Origin: an uncultured Treponema sp.
GTDB lineage: Bacteria > Spirochaetota > Spirochaetia > Treponematales > Treponemataceae
Length of the DNA stretch: 64,000 nt
Assembly: GCF_945873775.1 (NCBI RefSeq)
Contig: NZ_CAMCEC010000009.1
Span: forward strand, 45,975-109,974
Direction: 5' to 3'
The notes beneath the pieces are model-generated. The model searched no databases. It saw only the letters and a program-made list of their open reading frames with translations, and was not told where the DNA came from. This document shows, one piece after another, positions 54,096 to 63,224 of this stretch. Within the stretch, counting starts at the first letter, position 1, and each line of letters begins with the position of its first letter. Position numbers and translations under genes: made by a program.

Positions 54096-54269
54096 ATGGC
54101 CGGAGCCAGTAAGAACTCTCGTACAACTGTTGCAACACAGAAATTTATTTGCCCAGATTGCGGCGGTGAAATTGTAATGAAGACTTTTTTTGAGAACGGA
54201 AAACTCAAGAATCTTGCAGAATGCCAGAAATGCAAACGCATTGAGCGCAGACCTAAAGATTTTAAATAA
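54096..54269 (+). CDS. 57-aa zinc-ribbon protein, unknown
   Basis: 57 aa, starts MAGASKNSRTTVATQKFICPD. Two CxxC pairs (CPDCGG and CQKCKR) 26 residues apart form a zinc ribbon. It is basic and soluble. GGAGGA precedes ATG 54096. It lies directly upstream of rpsT and HU, which suggests a ribosomal or nucleic-acid role, but it is not a match to L33, L36 or other zinc-ribbon ribosomal proteins I can name. Confidence 0.8.
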   Translation: MAGASKNSRTTVATQKFICPDCGGEIVMKTFFENGKLKNLAECQKCKRIERRPKDFK

Positions 54270-54320
54270 AAATCAAAGCCGTAAACGGTATTTTCATAGG
54301 AATTTATTCGGAGGTATCCT

Positions 54321-54599
54321 GTGTCAGTAAAGAAAACATCTGCAGAAAAAAGACACGCACAGAGCGAAGTTCGCAGAATGCGCAACAAGGCAGTTAAGTC
54401 TAGAGTACATACAAGCTTGAAGAAATACATGGAAGCTATCCTTAAAAAGGATCAGCCTCTTGCTCAGGAAAAACTCAAGGTTGTTCATTCAGAGCTTGAC
54501 AATGCATACCGCAAGGGTGTTATAAAGCTCAATGCTTGCGCACGCAAAAAGAGCCGCATGGCTGTTCTTTACAATGTAACTTTTGCAGCTGCAAAATAA
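54321..54599 (+). CDS. rpsT: 30S ribosomal protein S20
   Basis: 92 aa from GTG 54321 with GGAGG upstream. All-helical basic protein with the S20 marks KKTSAEKRHAQSEVRRMRNKAVKSRVHTSLKK and the C-terminal GVIKLNACARKKSRMAVLYN. It binds 16S rRNA early in small-subunit assembly. The GTG start may limit expression, as the UUG start does in Escherichia coli rpsT. A terminator follows. Confidence 0.95.
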   Translation: MSVKKTSAEKRHAQSEVRRMRNKAVKSRVHTSLKKYMEAILKKDQPLAQEKLKVVHSELDNAYRKGVIKLNACARKKSRMAVLYNVTFAAAK

Positions 54600-54604
54600 A
54601 CTTT

Positions 54605-54634
54605 AAAGGATGTTGTTAAAAACAGCATCCTTTT
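54605..54634 (+). terminator. Terminator between rpsT and the HU gene
   Basis: AAGGATG..CATCCTT stem with an A-rich loop followed by TTTTG. It lies 16 nt before the HU start, so readthrough would be partial. Confidence 0.7.
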
Positions 54635-54649
54635 GTTTGTGGTATTGGA

Positions 54650-54976
54650 ATGTCTTCAAAAAAAGTTACAAAAAACGATTTGCTGGAAGCTGTTTATCAA
54701 AATACAAAATACGAAAAGCTTGCAGTTCAGACCATCATGGAAAATCTTTTTGATCAAATGAAAGAAGTTCTAAAAGATGGTAACACAATTGAATTGCGTG
54801 GCTTTGGAACATTTGAGGCGCGGCTTCGCAAAGGAAGGCAAAATGCCCGCAATCCAAAAACAGGACAGCAGCTTTCTGTTGCTCCTCATTATGTTGTCGC
54901 TTTCCGTTCTGGTCAGGAATTAAAAAAGGCTTTATGGGATTTGCCCGTTAGCGAAGTTTCCAATGAGCAGAATTAA
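54650..54976 (+). CDS. HU-family DNA-binding protein
   Basis: 108 aa. Histone-like dimer that bends DNA. Marks: VTKNDLLEAVYQNTKYEKLAVQTIMENLFDQMKEVLKDGNTIELRGFGTFEARLRK, then the DNA-embracing arm RQNARNPKTGQ and a C-terminal extension of about ten residues (LPVSEVSNEQN) beyond the usual 90. The order with rpsT and rho resembles that in Treponema pallidum. Confidence 0.93.
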   Translation: MSSKKVTKNDLLEAVYQNTKYEKLAVQTIMENLFDQMKEVLKDGNTIELRGFGTFEARLRKGRQNARNPKTGQQLSVAPHYVVAFRSGQELKKALWDLPVSEVSNEQN

Positions 54977-55012
54977 AATCTTTTCCATTTTTAAGATTCA
55001 AGAGGTGTGCTG

Positions 55013-55429
55013 ATGTCAGGATTTTCCGCTGGAAATTTAACAGTATTCGGACAGGAAACTGAATTTGACGGTGTGCTGGAATTTTCTGACAATCTTGTTA
55101 TTACTGGCAAATTTCATGGAACAATAAACGCTTCTGGCAATCTTGAAATTGAAAAAACTGCGGTTTGCGATGTTGACAAAATGAGCGCGAATTCAATTGT
55201 TGTTTCAGGAAAAATAACAGGAGATATAGAGGCAAAAGACCGTATAGAGCTTTGCGATGGAAGCAAAGTCCATGGAGATTTAAAAGCGGCAAGGCTTCGT
55301 ATTTCTGACGAAGTGGAATTTGAAGGAAAAATTTCCATGATTGATGAAATTCCTGCTTCTGATATTTTTTCTGTTGCTTCGGAAGAATATAAAAATTCTC
55401 TTATTATGCAGTCAAATGAAGCTAGATAA
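55013..55429 (+). CDS. Bactofilin-family protein
   Basis: 138 aa from ATG 55013 (AGAGG upstream). The DUF583/bactofilin beta-helix is clear: TVFGQETEFDGVLEFSDNLVITGKFHGTINASGNLEI, SIVVSGKITGDIEAKDRIEL, KVHGDLKAARLRI. It polymerises into cytoskeletal filaments that in spirochaetes contribute to cell shape and flagellar ribbon organisation. The C-terminal tail (IFSVASEEYKNSLI) is short. Confidence 0.92.
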   Translation: MSGFSAGNLTVFGQETEFDGVLEFSDNLVITGKFHGTINASGNLEIEKTAVCDVDKMSANSIVVSGKITGDIEAKDRIELCDGSKVHGDLKAARLRISDEVEFEGKISMIDEIPASDIFSVASEEYKNSLIMQSNEAR

Positions 55430-55453
55430 TTTCAAAGTCAAAGTTAATTTTTA

Positions 55454-55668
55454 TTGACAAAAATGCAGTAGTAAGATTAAAATAAAACTGTTTTATTAGT
55501 AATTTTATTTCTTTTATTTTTCCGAAAAATTATCAAAAATGCCCTTGTTCCGGGTTTTTTATAGAATATGCTGGAGTTTTTTTTCTGGCTTTTTTGAAAT
55601 TAAAAATCATAAAAATTATTGCAGTTCTTGCATATAAAAACGGCATACCCCGCCTTTTGGGATGCCTA
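55454..55668 (+). promoter_or_regulatory. Promoter and structured leader of rho
   Basis: TTGACA-N18-TAAAAT (55454-55483) precedes a leader of about 190 nt. It contains a small CCC..GGG hairpin followed by TTTTTT near 55545-55561 and a stem GGCATACCC/GGGATGCC (55642-55666) just before the ribosome site. Attenuation of rho by its own product is known in Escherichia coli; here it is inferred. Confidence 0.5.
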
Positions 55669-55682
55669 TTTTGGAGTAATCT

Positions 55683-57458
55683 ATGGCAATTATAAAACGC
55701 CGTAATTCAGATGATGCAGCGGAAACTCAGACAGAAGAAACCGCAATCCAGTTGGAAGGAAATGAAAATCCTGAATCTACAGAATCAGACGAGGCAAAAA
55801 ATCCTCCTAAAGTAAGACGACGGCGAATTGTAAAAAAATCAGCTGAATCAGAAAAAGAAGAAACTGAAAATACAGAGCAGGCTTCTTCCGAACCGCAGGA
55901 AAATGATTCTGTGGCTTGTGAATCTTCTTCTGAGCCTCAGCAAATGCAATCTCACCATGAATCTTCAGAGGCAAATTCTGATTCAGCACATGAAGAGCAT
56001 TATGTGCCTCGTCAGCGTTATGATAATAATAGAAGGTGGAATAACAACAACCGTTATGGAAACCGCCGCTACAACAATAACCGTTACAACAACACCAACT
56101 ATGAAAAAAATCTTCAGGCTAGGCTAGAGGCTGTTCAGGCTGCCCAGAAAATTGAAAATCCAGAAGAATACGAGTCAAAACCGCGGCTTTTAATTAATGA
56201 CCTTACAAAAAAAAGTATGCCGGAACTTAGAGAGCTTGGTGTTCAGTACGGAATTTCTGCTGATGAAATGGCTCCTATGAAAAAACAGGATTTGATTTTT
56301 TCAATTTTACGCGCGCATACGGAACATGGCGGAATTATTTTTGCTTCCGGCGCTTTGGAAATTCTTCCTGACGGCTATGGCTTTCTTAGAAGTCCGCAGA
56401 ACTCTTATCTTCCTGGACCTGATGATATTTATATTTCTCCAAGTCAAATCCGCTTGTTCAACTTAAAAACTGGCGACACGATTTACGGTCAGACAAGAAG
56501 TCCAAAGGAAGGCGAAAAATTCTTTGCACTTTTGCGCATTGAAACTGTGAATTTTGAAGATCCTTACGTTGCGCAGACTCGTGTTCCGTTTGAAAACCTT
56601 ACGCCGCTTTATCCTAATGAAAAACTTCGGCTTGAAACAGTTTCAACAGAACTTAGCACCCGCATTGTAGATCTTTTTGTTCCGATTGGAAAAGGCCAGC
56701 GTCTTTTGATTGTTGCTCCTCCAAAGGCAGGAAAAACAACATTGATGCAAAAAATTGCAAATGCTATAACTGTAAATAATCCGGAAGTTTACTTGATTGT
56801 GCTTCTTATTGATGAGCGTCCGGAAGAAGTTACAGAAATGGAGCGTTCTATTCATGCGGAAGTTATTTCTTCAACTTTTGATGAGCAGGCGACTCGCCAT
56901 GTTCAGGTTGCGGAAATGGTTTTGGAAAAAGCAAAGCGTCTTGTTGAGCATAAGCGTGATGTCGTTATTTTCCTTGATTCTATAACTCGTCTTGCGCGCG
57001 CATACAACCAGACAGTTCCGACTTCTGGAAAAGTTCTTTCCGGCGGTGTTGATTCAAATGCCCTTCATAAGCCAAAGAGATTTTTTGGCGCGGCTAGAAA
57101 TGTAGAAGAGGGCGGTTCTCTTACAATAATTTCAACTTCTCTTATTGAAACAGGAAGCCGCATGGATGAAGTTATTTTTGAAGAATTCAAGGGAACGGGC
57201 AACAGCGAAATTGATCTTGACAGAAAACTTGCAGAGCGCAGGTTGTTCCCGGCAATCAATATTAAAAAATCCGGCACAAGAAAAGAGGAGCTTTTGCTTT
57301 CTGAAGCTGAACTTCAGCGTATGTGGATTCTTCGCAAAGTTCTTAATCCTATGGATGATGCCGATATGCTTGAGCTTATCCGTGATAAAATGCGGAAGAC
57401 AAAGGACAACGAAGCTTTCCTTGCATCGATGAATCCTGGCGGTTTGTCTGAAGAATAA
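55683..57458 (+). CDS. rho: Transcription termination factor Rho
   Basis: 591 aa, longer than the usual 420. The extra ~145 N-terminal residues are acidic at first and then an Asn/Arg/Tyr-rich stretch ([21 protein letters not shown]) likely to bind RNA or phase-separate. Then the Rho_N domain ([19 protein letters not shown]), the cold-shock-like primary site ([26 protein letters not shown]), the ATPase with Walker [22 protein letters not shown], and the Q/R-loop region ([22 protein letters not shown]). It unwinds nascent RNA at terminators. GGAG precedes the ATG. Such extensions are known in Actinobacteria and some spirochaetes. Confidence 0.95.
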   Translation: MAIIKRRNSDDAAETQTEETAIQLEGNENPESTESDEAKNPPKVRRRRIVKKSAESEKEETENTEQASSEPQENDSVACESSSEPQQMQSHHESSEANSDSAHEEHYVPRQRYDNNRRWNNNNRYGNRRYNNNRYNNTNYEKNLQARLEAVQAAQKIENPEEYESKPRLLINDLTKKSMPELRELGVQYGISADEMAPMKKQDLIFSILRAHTEHGGIIFASGALEILPDGYGFLRSPQNSYLPGPDDIYISPSQIRLFNLKTGDTIYGQTRSPKEGEKFFALLRIETVNFEDPYVAQTRVPFENLTPLYPNEKLRLETVSTELSTRIVDLFVPIGKGQRLLIVAPPKAGKTTLMQKIANAITVNNPEVYLIVLLIDERPEEVTEMERSIHAEVISSTFDEQATRHVQVAEMVLEKAKRLVEHKRDVVIFLDSITRLARAYNQTVPTSGKVLSGGVDSNALHKPKRFFGAARNVEEGGSLTIISTSLIETGSRMDEVIFEEFKGTGNSEIDLDRKLAERRLFPAINIKKSGTRKEELLLSEAELQRMWILRKVLNPMDDADMLELIRDKMRKTKDNEAFLASMNPGGLSEE

Positions 57459-57463
57459 AAAAA

Positions 57464-57525
57464 GCACGGTTTTATAAAGATATTTATGTGCATTTTGGCA
57501 CTTCCTTTATAAAATCCCGTGCAAT
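57464..57525 (+). terminator. Long imperfect hairpin after rho
   Basis: GCACGGTTTTATAAAG pairs with CTTTATAAAATCCCGTGC (62 nt overall, with an inner GTGC..GCAC stem). There is no T-tract, so it is a possible terminator or RNA-stability element rather than a clear one. Confidence 0.55.
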
Positions 57526-57556
57526 ATAAAATTGGGCTGTTCCAAAAGTTTTTTTC

Positions 57557-57584
57557 TGTCATTTTCGGGCTTGACCCGAAAATC
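57557..57584. repeat. REP-like palindrome
   Basis: TGTCATTTTCGGGCTTGACC.. forms the stem ATTTTCGGG/CCCGAAAAT. A partial second copy (CGATAATGACAG, about 57638-57659) and an inverted pair AGAGACTGTT (57599-57608)/AACAGTCTCT (57672-57682) followed by seven T occupy the rest of the rho-glgC gap. Confidence 0.7.
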
Positions 57585-57685
57585 TAAATATCTGTATTTA
57601 GAGACTGTTAACCGAGTTTATTTCAGAAACATCGCAGTATCAAGTACGATAATGACAGTTTTAGCTTGTTGAACAGTCTCTTTTT

Positions 57686-58978
57686 TTAAATCACTGTTCC
57701 ATCTGGAATAACCGCGCCTTTTCTGATAACGATGATTCCGTCTGAACTATAGAACAAGCCGTGATCTCCGTCTTCATAAGTTTTTCCATTGATGTTTATG
57801 CAGCAGTTGTTTCCAATGTGGGCGTTCTTATCAATGATTGCTTTGTTTATTTTGCAGTTCTTTCCGATTCCAAGATCTGGAATTTTCTTCTTTTTATTTT
57901 CTGCTTTGTCTTCTTCGCTTTCGTAGAAGTCAGCACCCATCATTACAACGCCGTTCAAGTCGCAGCCTTCGTTGATTATTGAGCGGATACCTATTACAGA
58001 TTTTTGCACGCGTGAATATTCAATTACACATCCTTCGCTTGCAAGTGTCGCAGTCATGTTTGCGTTGTTGATTTTGCTTGGCGGAAGATTGCGCATCTGT
58101 GTGTAAATAGGCTTGTCTTCTTCGTAAAGGTTGAAGTTTGGAACAGGATTTGTAAGATCCAATGTGGCTTCATAGAATGAGCGGATTGTTCCGATGTCTT
58201 CCCAGTAGTCATTGAAAATGTAGCTGTTGACCTGCTTTGACTTTATTGCCATTGGAATAATTTCTTTTCCAAAGTCTGTCTTGTCATTGCTTAAAAGTTC
58301 TTCCATTGTTGAAGCGTTGAAAATATAAATTCCCATTGAAGCAAGATATTCAAGGCTTGCAGGAAGATCTCCTCTTGATTTTTCTGGAATTTTCCAAGTG
58401 TCAATGTTCATGTCCGCGGCAGGTTTTTCCATGAAAGCTGTAATGCGGTTTGTGTCATCAACCTGCATGATTCCGAATCCAGAAGCATCGCGGCGGTTTA
58501 CGGCTTTTGCTGCGATTGTAATTTCTGCGCCGCTTTCAATGTGCTTGTTCATAAAATCCTTGAGATTCATCTTGTAAAGCTGGTCGCCGGAAAGAATTAT
58601 GTAATGTGTTGGACGCTGAACTCTAAAGTGTCCGAAGTTTTTGCGTACTGCATCTGCTGTTCCTTCATACCAGCCTGAATGCTCAAGAGTCTGTTCCGCA
58701 GCAAGAATTTCTACAAATCCGTCTGAAAAGCGGTCGAAATTATAGGAATTGTTTATGTGAAGGTGAAGAGACGCAGAGTTGAACTGTGTCAAAAGGTAAA
58801 TCTTTTTGTAGCCAGAGTTGATGCAGTTTGAAATAGGAATGTCAACAATTCTATATTTTCCGCCGAAAGGAACTGCTGGTTTTGATCTTTCTTTTGTAAG
58901 AGGGTAGAGTCTTGTTCCTTTTCCTCCGCCCAAGATGATTGCAAGAACTCTTGGTTCTTCTGTGTTTTTCGATGCCAT
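57686..58978 (-). CDS. glgC: Glucose-1-phosphate adenylyltransferase
   Basis: 430 aa from ATG 58978 (GGAGGAATT upstream); a longer frame to 59023 has no ribosome site. Makes ADP-glucose for glycogen. Motifs: ILGGGKGTRLYPLTKERSKPAVPFGGKYRIVDIPISNC, WYEGTADAVRKN, ILSGDQLYKMN, IEVEKPA-like AFMEKPAAD and the C-terminal beta-helix (INEGCDLNGVVMMGADFYE). No other glg gene is near. A promoter TTGCAA-N16-TATAAT lies at 59074-59047. Confidence 0.95.
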   Translation of the reverse strand: MASKNTEEPRVLAIILGGGKGTRLYPLTKERSKPAVPFGGKYRIVDIPISNCINSGYKKIYLLTQFNSASLHLHINNSYNFDRFSDGFVEILAAEQTLEHSGWYEGTADAVRKNFGHFRVQRPTHYIILSGDQLYKMNLKDFMNKHIESGAEITIAAKAVNRRDASGFGIMQVDDTNRITAFMEKPAADMNIDTWKIPEKSRGDLPASLEYLASMGIYIFNASTMEELLSNDKTDFGKEIIPMAIKSKQVNSYIFNDYWEDIGTIRSFYEATLDLTNPVPNFNLYEEDKPIYTQMRNLPPSKINNANMTATLASEGCVIEYSRVQKSVIGIRSIINEGCDLNGVVMMGADFYESEEDKAENKKKKIPDLGIGKNCKINKAIIDKNAHIGNNCCININGKTYEDGDHGLFYSSDGIIVIRKGAVIPDGTVI

Positions 58979-59046
58979 ATTATTAAATTCCTCCGCTTGG
59001 TAAAACTTGAGATTTGCACCCAAATTTTTTGAAATATTCTTTCAAT

Positions 59047-59074
59047 ATTATAAAACACTTTCTGAATTTTGCAA
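59047..59074 (-). promoter_or_regulatory. Promoter of glgC
   Basis: TTGCAA-N16-TATAAT on the minus strand, with a leader of about 60 nt. Confidence 0.6.
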
Positions 59075-59143
59075 CAAAATATCTTAGTTTTATTATACGA
59101 AACTTCCAAAAAAATCATTTTTTTAGCTGTTTTCTGAAAAAAT

Positions 59144-60556
59144 CTAAACAGTTTGCTTTTCTTTCATCCCTAGAAATTCCTTGAAAAGTTTTTCCTGCAT
59201 TGGCTTGGCGTAGTAGAATCCCTGGGCAATGTCGCAGCCGCTTGTCTTTAGCATTTCGCACTGGTCTTTAGTTTCAACTCCTTCGGCAACCGTTGTTATG
59301 TTGAGTTTTTTTGCCATTTCAATTACAGAAGTTATGATAATTCTTTCCTTTTGATTTTTGCTTTCTTCTTGGGACGAAAGAAATTCCTTGTCCAGCTTTA
59401 TCACGTCAGCCGGCATATTCTTTAAAAGGTTCAGCGAAGAATATCCTGCGCCAAAATCGTCTACGGAAACAGAAAAGCCCGCTTTTTTTATTTCGTTCAT
59501 AACTTTTATAAGGCGGTTCGGATTGTCTATCATAATCCTTTCTGTGAGCTCGACTTCTATTTTGTTGTCGCCAATGTCGTAGCCGCGGGAAATTTGCTTT
59601 AGCTCGCTTATTAAATTCGGGTTGTAAAGATTGTAGCGGCTTAAATTGAATGAAATCGTAAGCGGCTGCATTTTGCTTTCTGGAGTTTTGTTCCATTCTT
59701 CAAGGAAAAGGCAGACTTTGTTCAGCACAAATTTGTCGATTTTTTCTATAAAACCATTGTCTTCAAAAAGCGGGATGAATTTTGCAGGCGAAAGAAAACC
59801 TTTGCGCGGATTGTTCCATCTTATAAGAGCTTCAGCGCCGATTACAGTTTCATCCTCAAACTTGAACTTTGGCTGGTAAAAGACTTCAAATTCCTTGTTT
59901 TCAAAAGCTTCTTCCATAGAAAGCGTAATTTCTCTGTTCCAGTTGTGGGAATCTTTAAGCTCGCTTGTGTATTCAATAACTCTGTGCGTTGCAAAATGAT
60001 TTTTGTAGAGCTTTTGCGCCAGGTTCGCCTTGTCTATCATGGATTCTATGTCGTCCAGCGGATTTTCTATGCGGTAAATGCTTGCGCTGAATGTAAACTG
60101 GTATTTTGGAGGAAGATATTTTTTTACGATATTGTCTACGTTTGTCATATTGTAGACACGCTCTTCTATATCCCAGAAAAATTCCATGTTTTTTATAAGG
60201 AAAACAAAATTGTCTGCATAAAATCTGCACACAAATTCGTTTTTTCCGCATTGTGAGGCAAAGTGCTTTCCAAGAAGCTTTAAAATTTCATTTCCGCAGA
60301 GAATTCCGTAAGTGTCGTTTATGATTCTAAAGTTGTCTGCATTTAGCGAAAGAATCATATATTCATTTGGAAGCGCGTTTTTAAGAAGTTTTTTTGCATC
60401 GAATTCAAACTGGCTGTATGCGGGAAGCCCTGTTATGTTGTCGTGTTCAATCATGTAGCTTTTTTTATGCAGAATCAGCAGAAGAAGAGCTATTACGAAG
60501 CAAATCAGCGTAGCAAAAAAAATTAAAATCATTGCGGCAAAACGTGGACTGTACAT
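59144..60556 (-). CDS. Membrane GGDEF/EAL protein, probable c-di-GMP phosphodiesterase
   Basis: 470 aa. One N-terminal membrane helix (about 7-30), a GGDEF-type domain (40-185) whose signature position reads FYADNF instead of GGDEF, so cyclase activity is unlikely, and an intact EAL domain (210-465): EALIRW, VELTERI, VDDFGAGYSSLNLLK and TVAEGVETKDQ carry the metal and catalytic residues. It is expected to hydrolyse c-di-GMP to pGpG; the degenerate GGDEF may sense GTP. ATG 60556 is very close to a TATAAA; a downstream Met9 is also possible. It is divergent from flgF. Confidence 0.9.
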   Translation of the reverse strand: MYSPRFAAMILIFFATLICFVIALLLLILHKKSYMIEHDNITGLPAYSQFEFDAKKLLKNALPNEYMILSLNADNFRIINDTYGILCGNEILKLLGKHFASQCGKNEFVCRFYADNFVFLIKNMEFFWDIEERVYNMTNVDNIVKKYLPPKYQFTFSASIYRIENPLDDIESMIDKANLAQKLYKNHFATHRVIEYTSELKDSHNWNREITLSMEEAFENKEFEVFYQPKFKFEDETVIGAEALIRWNNPRKGFLSPAKFIPLFEDNGFIEKIDKFVLNKVCLFLEEWNKTPESKMQPLTISFNLSRYNLYNPNLISELKQISRGYDIGDNKIEVELTERIMIDNPNRLIKVMNEIKKAGFSVSVDDFGAGYSSLNLLKNMPADVIKLDKEFLSSQEESKNQKERIIITSVIEMAKKLNITTVAEGVETKDQCEMLKTSGCDIAQGFYYAKPMQEKLFKEFLGMKEKQTV

Positions 60557-60671
60557 TTTTATAATCTCGTAAAAAGTTTAAGTAGAATGAATAAAGTATA
60601 AACTGCAATTCTTCAAAAAACAAGAAAAATTTTGTTTAAAATGAATGATGTTTTTGACAAGTTGATTTTCC

Positions 60672-60698
60672 TTAACTTTTTTATTCGGATTCCGATAA
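60672..60698 (+). promoter_or_regulatory. Sigma-28 (FliA)-like promoter of the rod genes
   Basis: TTAA (60672-60675), 15 nt, TCCGATAA (60691-60698), close to the flagellar consensus TAAA-N15-GCCGATAA. It lies 18 nt before flgF. Confidence 0.65.
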
Positions 60699-60716
60699 AC
60701 TAATTGAGGTTATGTT

Positions 60717-61517
60717 ATGATTAGAGGCTGGTATATCGGAGCAAGCGGAATGAACGCTCAGCAGAACAGGCTGGACACAATTTCGAACAATCTTGCGAAT
60801 GTAGACACGACAGGCTTTAAAAAAGAAATTCCTGTAAACAAAGAATTCAGCGAGCTTTTGCTTAGAAGAACTGCGGCAGACGGCGTGTACAAAACTCCGT
60901 TCGGTTCTGCGGATGCGGCTCCTGTAATCGGGTCAATCGGGCTTGGCGTTGAAACAAACGAGCTTTACACAGATTTTACTCAAGGCTCTTTTAAATCAAC
61001 AGATACTAAAACAGACATGGCTTTGGGCGGAGAAGGGTTTTTTGCAGTCCAGACTCCGGCAGGCGAACGTTATACACGCAACGGAAATTTTCACCTTGGA
61101 AAAGAAGGAATTCTTTTGACAAAGGAAGGTTATCCTGTTCTTGGAGAAAACGGAGCGATTCATGTTCCTAATGACAAATTTTTTGTGAATCAGGACGGAA
61201 TGATTTATACAAATGAAGACAACGAACTTGTTGACAGAATAAAAGTTGTACGCTTTGAAAATGAGCGTTTCTTAAAAAAACAAGGCTCTTCGCTTTGGAA
61301 TTCAAATGAAATTTCAGGAGATGCGTACATTGCGGAAGGAGATGAGCGTCCGCGGCTTTTGCAAGGATATACAGAAGCAAGCAATGTGAATGTTGTAAAC
61401 GAAATGGTTCAGATGATAGAAGTAAACCGGGCTTACGAGGCGAACCAGAAATCAGTTCAGACAGAAGACAGCATGATGGACACGCTTTGGTCTAAAGTTG
61501 TTACTGTAAACCGCTAA
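60717..61517 (+). CDS. flgF: Flagellar basal-body rod protein FlgF
   Basis: 266 aa. N-terminal rod signature YIGASGMNAQQNRLDTISNNLANVDTTGFKKE and C-terminal EMVQMIEVNRAYEANQKSVQTEDSM. It is called FlgF because it is first of the pair and has the shorter central domain with an extra RRTAADGVYK segment. Proximal/distal rod of the periplasmic flagellum. GAGGT precedes the ATG; GAGG precedes the next gene 17 nt downstream. Confidence 0.9.
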   Translation: MIRGWYIGASGMNAQQNRLDTISNNLANVDTTGFKKEIPVNKEFSELLLRRTAADGVYKTPFGSADAAPVIGSIGLGVETNELYTDFTQGSFKSTDTKTDMALGGEGFFAVQTPAGERYTRNGNFHLGKEGILLTKEGYPVLGENGAIHVPNDKFFVNQDGMIYTNEDNELVDRIKVVRFENERFLKKQGSSLWNSNEISGDAYIAEGDERPRLLQGYTEASNVNVVNEMVQMIEVNRAYEANQKSVQTEDSMMDTLWSKVVTVNR

Positions 61518-61533
61518 TAAGAGGGAATAGAAA

Positions 61534-62328
61534 ATGGTAAGAAGTTTATGGAACGCCGCTACAGGAATGAACGGCCAGCAGATGAATATAGACACAATCT
61601 CAAACAACCTTTCTAACGTAAATACAACCGGATTCAAACAGCACCGTGCTGAATTTGAAGACCTTCTTTATCAGAATGTAAAGCTTGCAGGAACTCCGGC
61701 TACAGAAGATACTGTAACTCCTGTTGGACATCAGATGGGAAGCGGTGTAAAAGTTGGAGCAACTCAGCGCATTATGACACAAGGCTCTTTGCAGGCTACT
61801 GGAGTTGATACAGATGTTGCAGTTGTAGGCGACGGATTTTTTAGAGTTCAGCAGTACGATGGAAGCTGGGCATACACAAGAGACGGTTCATTCAAAGTTG
61901 ATTCAACCGGTCAGCTTGTAACGGCAAACGGACTTCGCGTAATGCCAGAAATAATCATGCCGGAAGGATTTCAGCTTGAAACTCTTTCTATTTCTGACGG
62001 CGGAAGGGTAAACGTAAAAGTAAACGGCGAGCTTGAGCCTGTTGAAGTCGGCCAGCTTGAGCTTTACAGATTTCCAAATGCAGTCGGACTTGAAAATACA
62101 GGCGACAATCTTTATAAAGTTACAAACGCTTCTGGAGAGCCAATCGCAGGGCGTCCTGGAATTGACGGAATGGGAATTACAAAGCATAAGTTCCTTGAAA
62201 TGAGCAACGTTTCTGTTGTAAATGAAATGGTTCAGATGATTGTTGCCCAGCGCGCTTATGAGTTCAACTCAAAGGCAATTCAGACTAGCGACAATATGCT
62301 TCAGACTGCCGCCGGACTTAAACGCTAA
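61534..62328 (+). CDS. flgG: Flagellar basal-body rod protein FlgG
   Basis: 264 aa. Distal rod protein: MVRSLWNAATGMNGQQMNIDTISNNLSNVNTTGFKQHRAEFEDLLYQ and the C-terminal EMSNVSVVNEMVQMIVAQRAYEFNSKAIQTSDNMLQTA. It is cotranscribed with flgF, as in other treponemes. A terminator follows. Confidence 0.94.
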   Translation: MVRSLWNAATGMNGQQMNIDTISNNLSNVNTTGFKQHRAEFEDLLYQNVKLAGTPATEDTVTPVGHQMGSGVKVGATQRIMTQGSLQATGVDTDVAVVGDGFFRVQQYDGSWAYTRDGSFKVDSTGQLVTANGLRVMPEIIMPEGFQLETLSISDGGRVNVKVNGELEPVEVGQLELYRFPNAVGLENTGDNLYKVTNASGEPIAGRPGIDGMGITKHKFLEMSNVSVVNEMVQMIVAQRAYEFNSKAIQTSDNMLQTAAGLKR

Positions 62329-62350
62329 AAATTGAATAGCTAGATAATAG

Positions 62351-62393
62351 AAAGCCCTTGTCATTTATACAAATTTCATGACAGGGGCTTTTT
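62351..62393 (+). terminator. Terminator of flgFG
   Basis: AAAGCCC/GGGGCTTT with TGTCAT/ATGACA extending the stem, followed by five T. Confidence 0.88.
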
Positions 62394-62441
62394 AAAATTT
62401 TCTACTGTTTAGAAACAATCAGTCTGAAATAATAATTTTCG

Positions 62442-63208
62442 TTACTTTTTAGAAAATTTTTCAATATCTTTTAGACAAGCTTCTTCCCATTCAGTGCCTT
62501 TATAAGCCTTGCTGACTTGCTGTAATCCTGAAACAATAAGCTGATTATAGTTCTTTCCCCATTTTTCAGTAAGATTGTTTTGGTCGAATATCTGGGTTGT
62601 TTTTCCATTTTGAGCGTTGTACATAATTTCTCGGCCAGTGTACATTCCAAAGCAATAAAGTCCAGGTTCTTCTGGAATCTTGATTACAAAATACTGCATA
62701 TCTTCGGTGAAATTTTGATCCCAAACAGCTGGTACAGGCTGTCATAAGTGTATGCCTGCTTTGTTGTGTGGTTTCCGCTTGCGCTGCCAAGACAGTCGTT
62801 CTCGTAGCCTGCCACCTTGCCCGCTGTGTAGTATCCGTTGGCGTTTATTAGGACTGCGAGCATGAATGGCCTGCCGCCGGCTTCCTGGGCGCAGAAGACA
62901 AGTCCGAACCCCGCCTCGGCCTTTCCGCTTTCCTTGCAGAGTCGCGCTTCAATAGGCTCAAAGCTGCCGCTCTCGTTTGTGCCCTGGGCTGTCCAGAGCG
63001 TGAATCCTCTTTCTCCAAGGTATTTTTTGTCGTTCGTCTCGAATGTGAAAATCCTGCTCTGCGCGTCCGCCGTGAAAAGCGTGCTTTCTTCCTTCACGCT
63101 TGTCTGCTCCATGGTTTCAGGGGCGGATGCCTCCTCAAGCGGCGCAAGTCCGCAGGATGCGAGCAGGGCGAAAGCCGGAATGCAGGCCAGCAGTTTTACA
63201 GTTATCAT
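62442..63208 (-). pseudogene. Frameshifted lipoprotein at a GC-content junction
   Basis: From ATG 63208 (AAGGAGAGG upstream) a lipoprotein (lipobox LLASC, Cys19) reads through 174 residues to a TAA at 62684. The plausible continuation lies in another frame: WDQNFTEDMQYFVIKIPEEPGLYCFGMYTG to a TAA at 62442 (85 residues from ATG 62699). The shift falls at about 62715-62730, near YQLFGIK. It coincides with a sharp GC change, from about 55% upstream of the break to ordinary AT-rich sequence after it, so a recombination joint or deletion is plausible. The function is unknown; the first half has GFTLWTAQGTNESG and PFMLAVLINANGYYTAGKV. Confidence 0.65.
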
Positions 63209-63224
63209 GTTCCTCTCCTTATAG

